Origin: Cerioporus squamosus
Taxonomy: Eukaryota > Basidiomycota > Agaricomycetes > Polyporales > Polyporaceae
NCBI GenBank assembly: GCA_022592435.1
Contig: JABYQS010000085.1
Location: 100,179-164,178 of the forward strand
Length of the DNA: 64,000 bases
Direction of reading: 5' to 3'
The position numbers and the translations under genes are program-made. Numbering within the stretch: position 1 is the stretch's first letter; each line of letters opens with the position of its first letter. The notes beneath the pieces are model-generated. The model saw only the letters and a program-made list of their open reading frames with translations, did not search any database and had not been told where the DNA came from. This document shows positions 22,761 to 36,382 of this stretch, one piece after another.

Positions 22761-23281
22761 TGAGACTTGGGTGGGGGGTACGAGAGCGAGGCGATGTATT
22801 CACCTTAAGTGATACGGTTGGGTCTAGCGGCTGCGAAACGCAAGAAAAGGTCGTCAAGGACGTAGGCACTCTACTTCTATAGGGGGAGCCTGTGGAGAGC
22901 CGGTGAGCATCGCAGACGACGGCAGGGGGGACGAGGACGGGACATACCTTCTATGAGACAGAAGAAGAAAGAGAAAGAAAAGAGTGGGGATAGAGTTCCG
23001 GCCTGTCGCCCATCAGTTTATATAGGGCATCTGCTCGTGAGCGGAGTATGAAAAAACTGGGCGATCTCACGTGGCCCGTCCCATCTCAGGTCCGGCGCTT
23101 ACTCATCGCTTACACGCCGATGCGGGGTAACGCCCCCCCGCATGTCCCGGCGAACCTCGATCCCGTCGAGTACTGCCCACGACCGATGTGCATGTGTATA
23201 TGCTGCCGAGTCGGAACTACGCATACAGGTGCTGGAGCTAGCCAAGGTCCGACTCCGAGTCTCGTCCGAGCCTTCTCCCCT
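22761..23281 (-). promoter_or_regulatory. eEF3 promoter and leader
   Basis: The minus strand reads CTATATAAAC at 23017-23026, a good TATA box about 260 bp before the eEF3 ATG. A purine-rich tract on the plus strand (C/T-rich on the coding strand, 22950-22985) follows. This is typical of ribosomal and translation-factor promoters in fungi. It also carries the 3' flank of the V-ATPase gene. Confidence 0.6.
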
Positions 23282-26200
23282 TCACTGCTTCTCGTTCAGC
23301 CGTGCGAAGCTCAGCGGCGCGAAAGGCTATGGGGCATCAATCAGCAGACGTGCCAGCGGAGATGAGAGACAGCACGTACATAACCGCCCGCCTCGTAGTG
23401 CTTGCTGTTGGCCTCCACCCAGTGCAGGCGCAACGCGTGCAGGAACGCAGAGAGACCCTAAACCGTGCCGATCAGATACCGCGCCGACCGTATGTCCCAT
23501 GACGCCCGAAATGTCCAGACTTACCTCCATAATGCACAAGATTCCGATCGTCAGCGTGAGCCACAGCACTCCGACGACGGCCTTCGCAACCAGTCCAACC
23601 AATCCTGTCATTTCCAGAACGTTCGCGATCGTCATGTCCCAGAGCACCTCCGAGAGTTGCGCATGCGCGAGCGACAACGCCCAGAGACGGAGGTACGAGG
23701 CGGTGTGAGAGACACACCCCAGACAGAACTCAATCGTATGGATGACTTGATGCACGACGACCTCGCTGAAATCGTGTTGATCCTAAAAAGAACAAACGGT
23801 GAGCGGATGCATGTTCAAGACGTACAAAGATGGTCTCATCGCCAGATACAGTCGACAGTACGAGAAGGGGGTGGTTGCGCGGAGTACGCGTGTGGACTCG
23901 GGGCAGTGAGTGGTGCGGCTGCGGCTCCTGCCGCATCGGAGAAGCGACAAGGTTCGACGTGCGAAGCGCCATCCCGCGTCAAAAAGAAGCCACCTCGGAC
24001 TGCAACGGTACTTCGGATACCCAGTCTTCGTTCACGTTCACAGCCATATCACCGTTGTACGCGAACGTGTACAAGCCAGTATCGTATAAGCACCGCACAA
24101 CTGGTGTTTCATGGGAATCGAGGGTTGGAATCGCTCCCAGCAGAGCTGCTTCGATGCCCACCCTAAGAACCCACAGCCCTTGCGTACGGCGTCAAAGCGT
24201 AGCTTTCATACGCCTCGGATAGTGATCGTAGACATCCATCCACACGCTGACAGCCGAGAGAGAAGTGGGGGCCACACAAGATGCGTCCATCCGCGCATCG
24301 AAAGCTACGTCGAGACTGGTCCCATGGGAAGAAGTAGGATGGACGACATCGCTGTGAATGAAAGCACCCTGCCAGCCTGAGCTGACAGCATACTTTGCCT
24401 TCACATCGATGCCATGCCCATCGCGCGCACGTCCAGACCGGGGTTGGCTTCTCGCATCGATGTTAAATCGATCACAACCCCCACCTCGCAAACAGACGAC
24501 AAGGGGGACGATTGTCCCAGCGACAGGGCAACGCGGGAAACATGACGAGAACAACCCCTCGTCGAGACTCTGCGGGAAGAAGTAGGAGGACTTACGTGTT
24601 CCTCATCGTTGGCCTCCACGATGGCTCGTCCGTTGCCTTCTTCCTCGCCTTCGAGCGTGACGTCCTCGACTTCACGGGGCGCCTCATCCGCGCCAAGACC
24701 GATATATCCCTGCCCGTGCGTCTTCTGCATCTCCTTGTACTGCAGGTACGGCTTTGAGATCAGGAGCCACGGCACACACACCGCCGCCGCAAGCAGGAGG
24801 ATGACCTGCACCGTGGCCTGGCCCCGGTACAGCTGCGTCTCCGGGTCAACCGAGCCGGGACTGAGCACCATGCTGATGAGCATGTTCAGGAGCGACGGTG
24901 GCTGCGTGGATGCCTTGGACCAGTCAATCGTCCACTTGTAGATAATGCAAACCACGAGGTATCCGAAGATGGACTGAAGGAAGATCATCTGCGGAATAAA
25001 ATTGGTGTAGATGTCCGAGAGCCGGTTGAAACGAATGTGATTTGGTACTTGAAGGCAGACAGCGAACGTCATCTAGATGGCCCATGATGTGAGATAGTTG
25101 TTCGGTAGATGAGGTGCGTACGTACGTGGATGACACCGAGGACGATCGACATCTTCATCTTGTAGGAGTTTGTGAAGAGCAGCCCGTTCTCCGCGCCGTG
25201 CCAAGCAGGGTCGAGACCGAAAGGATAGGTATGGCCGTTAGAGATTGCGGTGATAGTGTTGTTACCGTGCTGTTCAGGCCACGTCCATCCGGAATGGAAG
25301 AAGTGAGTAGTCTTCGAGAAAATATCGTTGTAAAGGAAGCCGGCGTAGATGGAGAAGATCCCCATGAGCAAAATGATGTAACGACCACTGTGATCGAAGT
25401 CAGTGCTGCAGTGTTTGACGAGTGAAGATACGCACAAGAAGAAGGTGCCGACGATCTGTCACATACACGCATGTCAGTGCGGAGTTCATCTGCCACAACA
25501 GAGGGGCAACGTACCTCGTCCAGGTCGCTCTTCGCGAGCTTCTTCTCGAACATGATCATAAGCAAGGCCGCGAAGAAGATGATAAAGCCGTGACCGATGT
25601 CACCGAACATGACAGCGAACAAGAAGGGGAATGTGATAACCGCATACAGGCCAGGGTTGACCTCCTGGTAAGTCGCGATACCATAGGCATCCATGATGGT
25701 CTGGAAGCCCTCCGTAAACTTGTTCGTACGGATGAAGGTAGGCGGAGTACGATTCGTGCGCAGCTCGTGCAGGATGGGCGGCACATTGGTACCGGATTCC
25801 TCCTATGATATCCGTTAGCCAACCTTACATCAGGCAGCGGAGAACGACGCACTGTGGCATGACGGAGGGCCAACTGGATTTGAGCTATGTCCCGAGTCGG
25901 GCACCAACCCTCCGCTATCAGAGTCTTCCGGCGAACGTCGTAGTTGAGCAGGTTGAGCGTCTCATAAATCAGCTTCTCCTTCGCAACGACGTCCTGCCAG
26001 CTCGCGAGGCTTTCTGCAATGGTCATGAGCTCGGTCCTGCGGTTCGTGCCCGTGTTGTAGAGGACGATCTGCAAGTCCTCCAAGCGGGCCGTGACCTCAC
26101 GCATCGAGTCCGCACGCTTGTCGGCGTTCGCGTCGATGGGGTAGATAGTGGCGCCCATGGAAGATGCCACCTTGCGAATCCTCGACAGCAGCATATCTCC

Positions 26201-27178
26201 GTGCGCGAAGATGATGAACACGTTCTTGCGAGTCTCAACGCCGGTCTCCGGGTCAACGAACGGCTCTTGAATATCGATGTAGTTCATGTAGAGATTGCCA
26301 CGGAGCATACGCCAGAGTACGCGCTCAAACGTGGAAAGGCGAGTTCGGTCAATAGTTCCGGCGACGAACCTGCGCATGCAGTCAGTTCCCCTCCAAACGG
26401 GCATGTGCCTCACTGCGACACTCACTCGAGATCGAGCTGAACATCCCCAGCAGCCGAGTACTGTTGCTCACGGTCGTCATGTTGCAGCAGAGGAGCAGAG
26501 CTGTCGTCCAGGGAGTGGCGAACATCGATCTCACGAGTGGCAGCCTTTGGGGCAACTTGAGCCTCTGCGCCGATAGCGTGACAGAACCAATGTGACTCAC
26601 CCGGTCGAAGAAGACCGCAGTCTCACGAAGGACATGCCTAGCCTCAATGAGCTCCTTGAGACGGTCGCTCAGATCCTTGTAGCTCTTGTTCATCTGCGAC
26701 AACCGAGCCTCATGTTCCGTCAACTTGACGTCCAACTCGTCGATGGTCTGCGCAGCGCGGGGACCAACGGTGACCAGGGGCGCGGAGTCGTACAGGGGGC
26801 GGACGGGAATGACGTCCTTCTCCTTCTCAATCTCGTTGGCGAAGAAGCGAACGCGTCGCGCCATCTCGTCGATGCGACGTATCTCGCCGACGAAGGAGCG
26901 TTGGAAAGGGTTGACGTCAGGATTTAACTTGACGATTGACGACACAGACACGGGTCGAATTGAGTCAGGCTCGCGCGGTGAGTAGAGATACACGTACATC
27001 TTTGAACTGTACATTGCCTAGCTCGCCAAGCTCTGCGATGGTGTCATGGGCGACTTCGGTGGGCACAATGAGCTGTACCAAGCTCATCTGCTCCGAACCT
27101 GTTATGCAACTCTCAGCGTCGATGTTGTCAAAGAGCATAAGTAAACTCACGGAACAAGGTGGGGTATTCGTCCCCCAT
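23282..27178 (-). CDS. VPH1: V-type proton ATPase subunit a
   Basis: Subunit a is the membrane stator of the vacuolar/endosomal proton pump; its half-channels and a conserved Arg drive proton flow past the rotor ring. Twelve exons give 845 residues, all in phase: 27151-27178, 26998-27098, 26601-26927, 26426-26562, 25853-26369, 25515-25802, 25436-25455, 25126-25387, 24596-25072, 23525-23782, 23380-23457, 23282-23326. The start is [19 protein letters not shown]. The cytosolic N-half shows [15 protein letters not shown] and GWCPTRD. The membrane half starts at [20 protein letters not shown] and holds [10 protein letters not shown] and [20 protein letters not shown] with the essential Arg of SYLRLW. 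It ends [11 protein letters not shown]. Exon 7 is only 20 nt. Intron 9 (23783-24595) is 813 nt, very long here. Intact. Confidence 0.95.
24308..24587. repeat. Direct repeat inside the 813-nt intron of the V-ATPase gene
   Basis: cgtcgagact followed a few bases later by gggaagaagtagga occurs at 24308-24339 and again at 24560-24587. The second copy overlaps the splice donor of intron 9. The spacing of 252 bp points to a duplication or a flanked insertion that enlarged the intron. Confidence 0.75.
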
Positions 27179-30029
27179 CCTGGAGAACTGTCAGGAGGAC
27201 GTGGTAGGAAGGGTAAACGTTGTGCTCGCTGGCGAGCACGACGTCGCGCGCGACTGCGACGGGCTAGTCTCGTGACCAGACCTACAGGAGCGGCGACCGA
27301 AAATCTCGGGCTTTGCCGTTCTTTGCCGCCTTGCACGAACTTGGCAAGGCAAGCGCCCATGCGACGTTCCTCCGAATTCTCAAATCTCAACTTCCAACCA
27401 ATGCTTATATACCGACGGCTTGGTCGACCGAACCGTATGACTACCTTCTTCGTGTCTCAAACAATTATATTGATTGCTGCGTAAGCAGGTCATCACTACC
27501 TCTATATACCAGCCCCATAGCACATCGAGTCGACGCGGAATGCCACCTGCCTCAGGTCGGTAGACGGCTTCCTGCCGCTCAGAAGAGAGATGGAGGTGGA
27601 ATCCTCAGTCTTAGATACGCATGGTGAGGGAATGTGCCTCGCTCACACCCCATCGGACCTCGCACCACCACCGACGCAAGCACACCAGGTAGTTCCGCGC
27701 TCTGGACCTCTGCCGCCAGTACTATCGTGAACTGCGCTACACAGCGCCCCCTCGCGTGCCTCTATGCACTGCTATATTGCTCGAGATGCTTTAGGTTCGC
27801 TCTCAACCAACTCTGCACGCCAGCTGGCACTGTCCATCTCGTTGATGACCGTGTGATCAGTCCGTCTCGACTCCCAGTCCGATGTTCAGTAAGGTTCGGG
27901 AGCTCCGCTGGACTGATACAATATCGGACCTTCAGAGGACGTGAGTGACAGATGATGATCGCTCATGGCGCTGCATTTGCACCCGCTAGCAGGACCTCCG
28001 GCCGCTCGAACACTACGATGCTGAGGCGTCGTTGAATTCTCTGGCACGACAGACATAGCTATCGGTCCACGTGTATCTCGTCGAGATACACTGCCTGTCA
28101 TGATATCGAAGCGCTCGAATACAGGTACATAGGTGGCATTGCAGGTGTGATGAGCTGTCGTCGTACCTTGGCTGTCCATTCTCACATGTTAACCCCATTC
28201 TGCTGCGGAATCCAGATGTCACGGATGGCGGCTACTTATTGCCTTCCCGCACCCTTCTATGTAGTTACAGTCACCGGTCGTTCGAACCGCCTGAAACACT
28301 GCGGCGCAGCAGATGAGCAGACAGCTCGATATTGTGAGGCCTTTTCCAATGTCTCTGTCCAAAAGCTAGCACTAGTACTGATACCAACACCGCTGGCAGA
28401 GCAAGCGTTATTCTCAGTGGCGCCGTGTTCACGGCTTTGCATTGACGTTCATACAGTCGGCGGCCAAGCGTCCCGGCCCTGCATTGGTACCGCTCAAGAT
28501 CGCCTGTGAGCGGTGGTGGAACTGCGGCCCGCTTTTACTTACACCATGTGCCAGCTTGCCAGCCAGAAGGTATCGACGAGACGAGCGCACGGCTACCCCT
28601 GCATCGCTGAGGGAAGTCTTTGCCATTACCAGTATGGAGCGTTCGACTCTACAGGAGTCAGCGATCCCCGGCGGTACAACTACAAGCAGAACAATGTCAA
28701 CAGTAATAGATGTGCGTTAATTTACGTGCCGGCGGTTCTCATGGACTCGAGCGCGCTCACAGGTGCCCCTTACTTAGCCTCCCCCAGAACGGATGGATCA
28801 GCCCCCGACCAACGCAGCAGTGGGCGCGGTCGGGTGCTCCGTTGTGCAAGGCGCCGTCACGTCGTGAGGTGGACTTGAGCTGCATGATCCGGAGAAGTAT
28901 CTGCATACTCCAGACTCCAGAGCAAAGTCGCAGACGACGGGTCACGGATGGCCCGGCCCCCACAAGTATTGTACATCGCTCTCGTGTTTTGAGAACAGCG
29001 CCCTGCACCCTGATCACTTCCAATATCACTGATGCGTTGGCTCCTCAGGGCTTCTGCTTCTGAGGTAAACATCGCCAGAGAAGCCAACTGCGCTATCACC
29101 TGCACGACATCGGACCCTCCGACCATCCACTTCCGCCGACACAACGAGCCGGACATCGCGAGCTCATTGACGCAGACACATCGCGCCCTCGGAGGGAACA
29201 CGGCGTCGCGGCTTCTGGCAGTAGCCTCCGTCGGACTCTCCGAGGATACTCCCACAGGGCCAGCACACCACTTACCGCGTGCTACCCACCAACTCGACAA
29301 AATCATCCCACAAATATGAACCTGCGGGATGTCGTAAGGCCACTCAAAGTCCGCAGCACGCACGCACCGACCGAAGCCGACCGATCATGTTGGGCGCCGT
29401 CGGGAGTGGCCTTCGTGATCTGAGTCTGCATTGCAACGATCTGTGCCGCCAGCTACTGGCAGCCAGTTGGGCCTTCGTCCAGGTCCGCCCCGACTCAACG
29501 GACTGTATGTTGCCGGCGGTCGCACCTGCAGAAGTCAACATCGCAGCGGACCGCGGACTGCAGATCTGTCACTGTCAGTGCTTGTATACGTACGGATGGT
29601 TTCCAGCAGGGGGACCTCGCTCGCGCTGCGGAACGACGGTAACCCAGCACTGGCTCGAAAAGCACACGCGTGAAGGAGACTGTTTGAGTGGTTATGATCT
29701 AGGGATGTAAGGTACTGTGGTTAGCTAATCGATACACGGTTATGACACAAATGCGAAGCGTAACATAAAACCAATAAAGAGAAGGGTATTCGACCGAGTG
29801 CATACTCCGAGCGCACCGAGAGATATCAGAATGCAGTGAAGCGGAGAGTACCAGTAACCTATGAGTCTATGGGCATGGGAACCTATGAGGATGCGACAAG
29901 CAGTATGCACGAGGACGACCACAGCTAAATATACAGTGGTAGATCCGATGCCCAATATTAACAGAAGGGGGTATCGTACGTGGGTCCGCTGAGAAATGAG
30001 CAGCATTGTGAGACGGAATCGAAGGCATC
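27179..30029. other. Long stretch (2.85 kb) without a recognised gene
   Basis: The longest open frame is minus 28857-29363 (168 codons), with no motif I can name. Minus 29740-30006 encodes a very hydrophobic 88-residue frame in AT-rich DNA just after the stop of the transcription factor gene; base composition alone can cause that. A small spliced gene of an unknown family cannot be excluded around 28.8-29.5 kb. Confidence 0.4.
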
Positions 30030-32342
30030 TTAAATTACAGAAGCGCCATATGTATGTCGGGAGGCAGCTCGATCTTCTTGCACCTTAGTAGCGTAAATGC
30101 CTGGAGAGTGAACGTGTCAGTTATGAAGCGCGCACAGACAGCACAGGTGCCACGTACCAGCTATGGGGAAGAGACAGCTCAGTCTTCGCATCGCAGCGAT
30201 GACGAGGTCAATTTGTTGCTCGATGAGCTCGGGATTGGTGGACATCGACGGTCCCTGCGGCATCGCGAGCATGCGCAAGTAGACTTCAGCGGCCGCCCGC
30301 CAGCACGTCTAAGCACGTAACATGTCAGCACATTTATCGACCCACACCTACGCCCACGACGATCTTGGCGGCGGAGGAAGATCAGGACACTCACACTGAT
30401 GATGGGTCCCAGAAGATCATAGTCGCTCTCCGACAGGGTCCGGATGAGTGTGGTCATCGCATTCGCCGCCCAGAAGCACTTTTGATAGGATTCCGGTTGT
30501 ATCTCGAGCGCGTCGCGATGGAGGTGGATTGTGGCTGCGAAGATCAGAGTTTGCATCCCCACCAGATCGGCATTGGAGACAACGTAGGGGAGGGAGTACT
30601 GCTGAGCACTGAGGTTGCTCAAGTTCGTAGAGAACTGCGTCAACGACAGCTCGAGCGAGTAGTGGCTGTCGTCCTTGTTCGGTGCTGCATACGACCTCAG
30701 CATAACCAGCACGAGCAGGCAACCCATTTACTCACAGGCAGAGAAACGTGCAGTTCGCTCGAAGAGGGCGATAGCCTTGACACGAAGGGAGGCGAGGGGC
30801 GACGACCCAGACAGGTGAGCGCTCGCCAGCGGCTCAATGAGGCCGCCGTCGAGAGTCGGCTGGGATCGAAACAGTCTTAGACAAGGTCTTGACCTTCAGA
30901 AGCAGGGCAACGCACCTCTGGATCGCTGGGGATGGGCATCGGCCAGATCGTCTCTATCCGAGACCGTGGATGGTCGTCGTCCGGCAGAGCGGTCGGGAGA
31001 CCCGTAGCGACTGCCCACGCCCTATCCACGGCAAAGATCTGCCAGAACGCCGCTATCCTCTCCGCATACTCCACTTCATCCAAGGGCGGGCTGAGTGGCA
31101 CAGAGGCCTTCAGCGGCGCCGGAGCCTCGTTCGAGTAGCTGGTCCGCGCGAACTGGTACTGGAACCACTCCTTGGATTGGATCTGATGCAGGCCAAGCCC
31201 GACGGCTAATCGGGCGGCGATCGAAGAGTGGTAGTACCCCTCCAGCGTGCGACCATGCCAGAAGAAATAGACAGCAAGAAGACAGGAAGCTTGAAGGACG
31301 TGGACGATGCGGTCGGAGTGCTGAAGAGCATCGGCGATGCCGCGCAGAGAGCGTTTGAGGAAGTGAGGTTCCAACTCGGTGAGTGACGGCGACCGTGAGA
31401 AGTAGCAGGCGAGGAGGTAAATGGCGTCCACTAGGGATGGATGGGGTTTTTGTGCAGATGGTAAGAGGAGAGAGGTCTTGAAGCGGCCGATGTGGACGTC
31501 GAATGCGCACTGATGTCGATGTGCGAAGAATATGTCAAGGCTAATCAACACGAGTCAGTGTGGACTCCTTGTGAGACCGGTATGAAAGGCAGGCGTACAG
31601 CAGCTGCTTATTCTCACAAAAGACGTCATTTTCCCACCAGTTAAGAGAAGAACCGTTAAAAGGTTCGTTTACACTACTCGTGCTGGAACTGGACGGACAT
31701 GGAGCGAGGAAGTCATCTACGGGTGGGAAATCCAGACCAGACCACGCTGCGAGATCCGCGGAACTCGATGACTCGGGAAGATGGGGAAGAAATTGTTCTG
31801 CATCGAGCTGTGGAAACGAATCGCCGTTGTTGCCTAGGAAATACTCGTGGTCGAGCTCGGGAGTGCTGAAGACAGACGCGTCGAAGCCAAACGCCATGTC
31901 GCTCGCTGTGGACGGCGAGACAAACGCGGATTGACGTCATGAGCACGGCGACGAATCGGGGCAAGAGCGTGCGGGACGTACAATGTACAGACAATGAGGT
32001 TCTGTCAAGCTGGGGCGACTGCGACCCGGTGCTGGACGAGGATTCCACAGAAGACTGCTCGGCTTCCAACTCGCGCAGGCGTGCCTCGAGCTTGGTGATC
32101 TTGGCCTGGAGCAGCTGTGTCCTGCTGGTGCGCTTCTTCTCGTAGTAGGAACAGTCAGAAGCCCGGTTGGCCTTGCTGCATTGTCCGCAGACGGGGCGAG
32201 CGCCGTCACATTTCTAGACGCGATGCACGGAGTGTCAATCGGCGCGGCGCACGGGGATCGGGGAGGAGGGGGGACGCACCATCTTGCGTTTGCGGCAGCA
32301 CAGGCAGGCCATGCCGCGCTGCAGGGACGTCGGGGCCTTCAT
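30030..32342 (-). CDS. Zn2Cys6 fungal-specific transcription factor
   Basis: A nuclear DNA-binding regulator. The Zn2Cys6 cluster is split by intron 1: exon 1 (32280-32342) ends CLCCRKRKM and exon 2 (31982-32213) starts KCDGARPVCGQC with the last Cys in ASDCSYY. A coiled-coil dimerisation helix (LLQAKITKLEARLRELEAEQ) follows. Exon 3 is 31599-31905. Exon 4 (30916-31540) holds the middle-homology/Fungal_trans domain: LDIFFAHRHQCAFDVHIGRF, VDAIYLLACYFS, and YAERIAAFWQIFAVDRAWAV. Later exons read LFRSQPTLDGG, AALRVKAIALFERTARF-like sequence, SYEKC-type YQKCFWAANAMTTLIR, WRAAAEVYLRML and a final exon at 30030-30100. Joins between exons 4, 5 and 6 (about 30740-30915) do not keep phase with any GT-AG pair I could find, so that part may be frameshifted. 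Target genes are unknown. Confidence 0.85.
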
Positions 32343-35282
32343 GGTGTCGGCGAGGGGCTGGAGGGGAGGTCGGGGGATGGGGAAGAGATGACTGGAGTTC
32401 AAGTAGGACCGAGCGTTAATCTAGGAGAGGCGCAGGCGCTCTTGCTTGCCGTAACGCGCCCAGTTAGTGCAAGGGCAGCTGGACCAAGCTCTCACAGATC
32501 ATGATTCAGATACGATCGTACGTCGTAAGCAGCTTCCGGCGGCGTCTCCATCTGCTCGCCCTGGCTCGGTCGATATCGCCCTGCTGACTTTGCTACACGA
32601 CGGCAATGTCGGCCAGTCGTCAATTTCCCTCCCGAGCACCGCTTGCACCGCCTGGCTTTGTTTCCTTTCCGGGGCCCACTGCATGTGCCATCAACGTTGG
32701 GAGGATTTGTAAAGATCCGGGCGCGGATGGGATCGGCGCTCAGATAGCCCTCGATGTGCCCCGAAGCCTCGGAAGGTCGTTTTGCGAGTGCTGAAACGTG
32801 TTCGCACGGGGAACCTGGGCGACTTTCGTGTCTGTGCGAATTTCGCATTGTTCTCTTCGACCCCAACCGCCCCCACCTGCGTCTTCTTATATTGAGGGCA
32901 GGCCCTAGTCAATACCGCGCTACACCGTAGCCCGGGCTGCTTGCCCGCACTCTTTTCCACGAAGTCAATCGTCAAAATTGCACCTCCAGTTTCCCCGGCT
33001 CATGCACAATTTGTGCGCTTCCTTCTGCGTGCAAACGTTCATCCACCGTTTCACAAGCATCTGTCACGGTGCGTCGGAGGCAGATTTGGCGAGGTGGCGC
33101 TGGACAACATGGTTGCTCGCAACGTGCGCATGCGCATCAGCGCCCTTCGTCAAGAAGCAATCAAGAGCTTGCACTTCCATATCCGGAAGGCGTAGTGGTT
33201 AGGCACAACACGCCCCGGTGAACTGTCGGTATCTTCCTGCCTTCGAATCCCCCACAGACTTGCCGCCCCGGACGTAAAAGGCTAGCCAATCGTGACCACT
33301 ATCAGTGTTATGCCTCTATTTCGTGATGGCTAGCATGCGCATTGAAACGAGCGTTCCACGCAGAATACCGACCGTGAAGGATCGAGCCCCTTTTCTGTAC
33401 CGGAGGAGTATGCCGACTCTCCGTGAACGACAGGCTGGCTGCCCTGCTTCAACGTGGTTGGATGCCACCGAAAAGCATTCTCTGGTTCTTCCCGGGCTCA
33501 ACGCCCGATAGGTGGACGCTAGTCTCATTGGAATCACTTGAATAGCAATCCGTGAGGCCGGACGACTGCTCTTGCGGCGAGACCGAGATGCTCTGAGAAT
33601 AGCAAGGTTCCAATACGCTTGCTATGGCACTACGTTGACCCGTGCCCGTGATATCGCTAAGCACGAACTGTCTGCATGCCTGGTCGCGACTTGCAGGATG
33701 CCTTGATGCCGGCAGTGGTCTCTGCGGCGCTTGATGGCAAGGCACTTTCAAGACGCGCAAAATCCGGTCCTATCGGCGCACGCAACTTCGACAAGATCGC
33801 GGGCCAGACTTTGCATGATTTCGATATTTGATCGGTACTCTAGCTGCGGTACGTTGGGTCCACATCCCCGCCACCCGATGCAGCTCGAGCATCCGAGAGC
33901 CCATCGCGAGTATGCACCATAGGCCAAATGGCTTTGGTGATTGCTGCCGAGGTGCTAGCTAGCAGCCAGTACGTTATCTCTTCCATAACGAATGGTATGT
34001 GACGGCGTTCTGTGGGATTGCTATAGGCCATCCTATGTTAGCATCCAATGAAAGGACTACTTACGTTGTTTGAGAGCACGCGAACGACGCCGATCCACCC
34101 AGCTGACGAACGTAAGGAGCTTCACGATGTTCAGATGTTCGGAACGGGGTCCTACTATCTTGACAAACGGCTGACAAACCGTTTTCGAAGATCTCGATGT
34201 CCGCTCCTAGATCCAGGTAAGTTCGCAGAACTGTTGGAGAATAGCTGCGAGATACACTTACTAACCCCTACAGAAGTACCGGCATGTCACTACCCCAGAC
34301 TTCTCCTCTTCCGAAGTCATCCGCGAGGCATTTCATATTCCTGAACACGCTCACAGACATGTGGACGAGTAGCTTGAGGCCGACTTTGCACGGAGGGTGT
34401 GCTTGCGAGCCTGAACGACCCACCGCTCGGTCCGCCCCGCATATCGTCCTCGCCTGATGCGTCCCTACTGGAGACGCTGGGACGTTCAATGCTAACTGCT
34501 CGCGGACTGATGCATACTTGATGCAGCCCTCGGAACGTCGTCCGCGACTCCGCCCTCGACCGGGGAGTGAGGGCGTCTATACTAGTACCTCTTCGCGTCC
34601 GCGAGCGCCGGCGTTCCTAGAGCATCTTGACCCTGCCGTCGGTAAGGTGCACGCCATCGATGGCAACGCCACGAGCTTTCGAGGTGCCGCCACTGCGAGC
34701 GTCACAGGAGGTTGAGCTTGATGCCTGGATCCGGGTACTGCACGAAGTAGCCGTCGGGTGTCAAGATTATAGCTCCTGGAACAGTATCACTGTCAGAACC
34801 GAGTGCTGTACCCCTTTGTGCCCAGTATGTACGCACTTGGTGAACGGAGATGTGACCTCGTTGTCGCAACATCGTGAAGCTCTAACGACCGCCGTCTGTG
34901 CAGAGTGAACACCTGTGATGCAAACTTAGCCAGAGACGCGGAGCCGGGTTCCGCCCGGGAGTCCACGAGATTTGCGAGGCTATAGGAAACCTAGGCCCCG
35001 CGTGCGTATTCTTACCTGCACATGTGTTTTAATCGGAAGCACAGACTGCAAGAAGGTGTGGACAAAGTTTGCGCACCTGGATAGCAACCGGGACGTCCAG
35101 GGTTCTACCGCGAAGACATCCAGGCTTCTAAATATCCACGACAGGCCCTGGTCGGGCATCATCGACAGCAATGGCGGAGACGGGGCAACGACAGCAAGCG
35201 TGTTCGGACAATCTAAATGTACTACACGGAGAGTACGGTAACAGAGTGAGAGGTCCGTTCGGGCCGAGCAAAGTTCATGCAT
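32343..35282. other. Long intergenic stretch (2.9 kb)
   Basis: No frame with family similarity. It contains a tRNA-like sequence near 33183-33262 (reported separately) and otherwise nothing I can support. Confidence 0.4.
33183..33262 (+). repeat. tRNA-like relic (A-box and B-box pattern)
   Basis: ggcgtagtggttaggcac looks like a tRNA D arm / A box, and ccttcgaatcc some 45 bp later looks like a T loop / B box. The acceptor and T stems do not pair, so it is not a working tRNA. It could be a decayed tRNA gene or the head of a SINE. Confidence 0.3.

Positions 35283-36382
<1,100 letters not shown>

Noticed and set aside
29740..30006. Small hydrophobic membrane protein of 88 residues
   Set aside because: The DNA is AT-rich and lies directly after the stop of the transcription factor gene; such frames read as hydrophobic by composition. 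No start context, no family.
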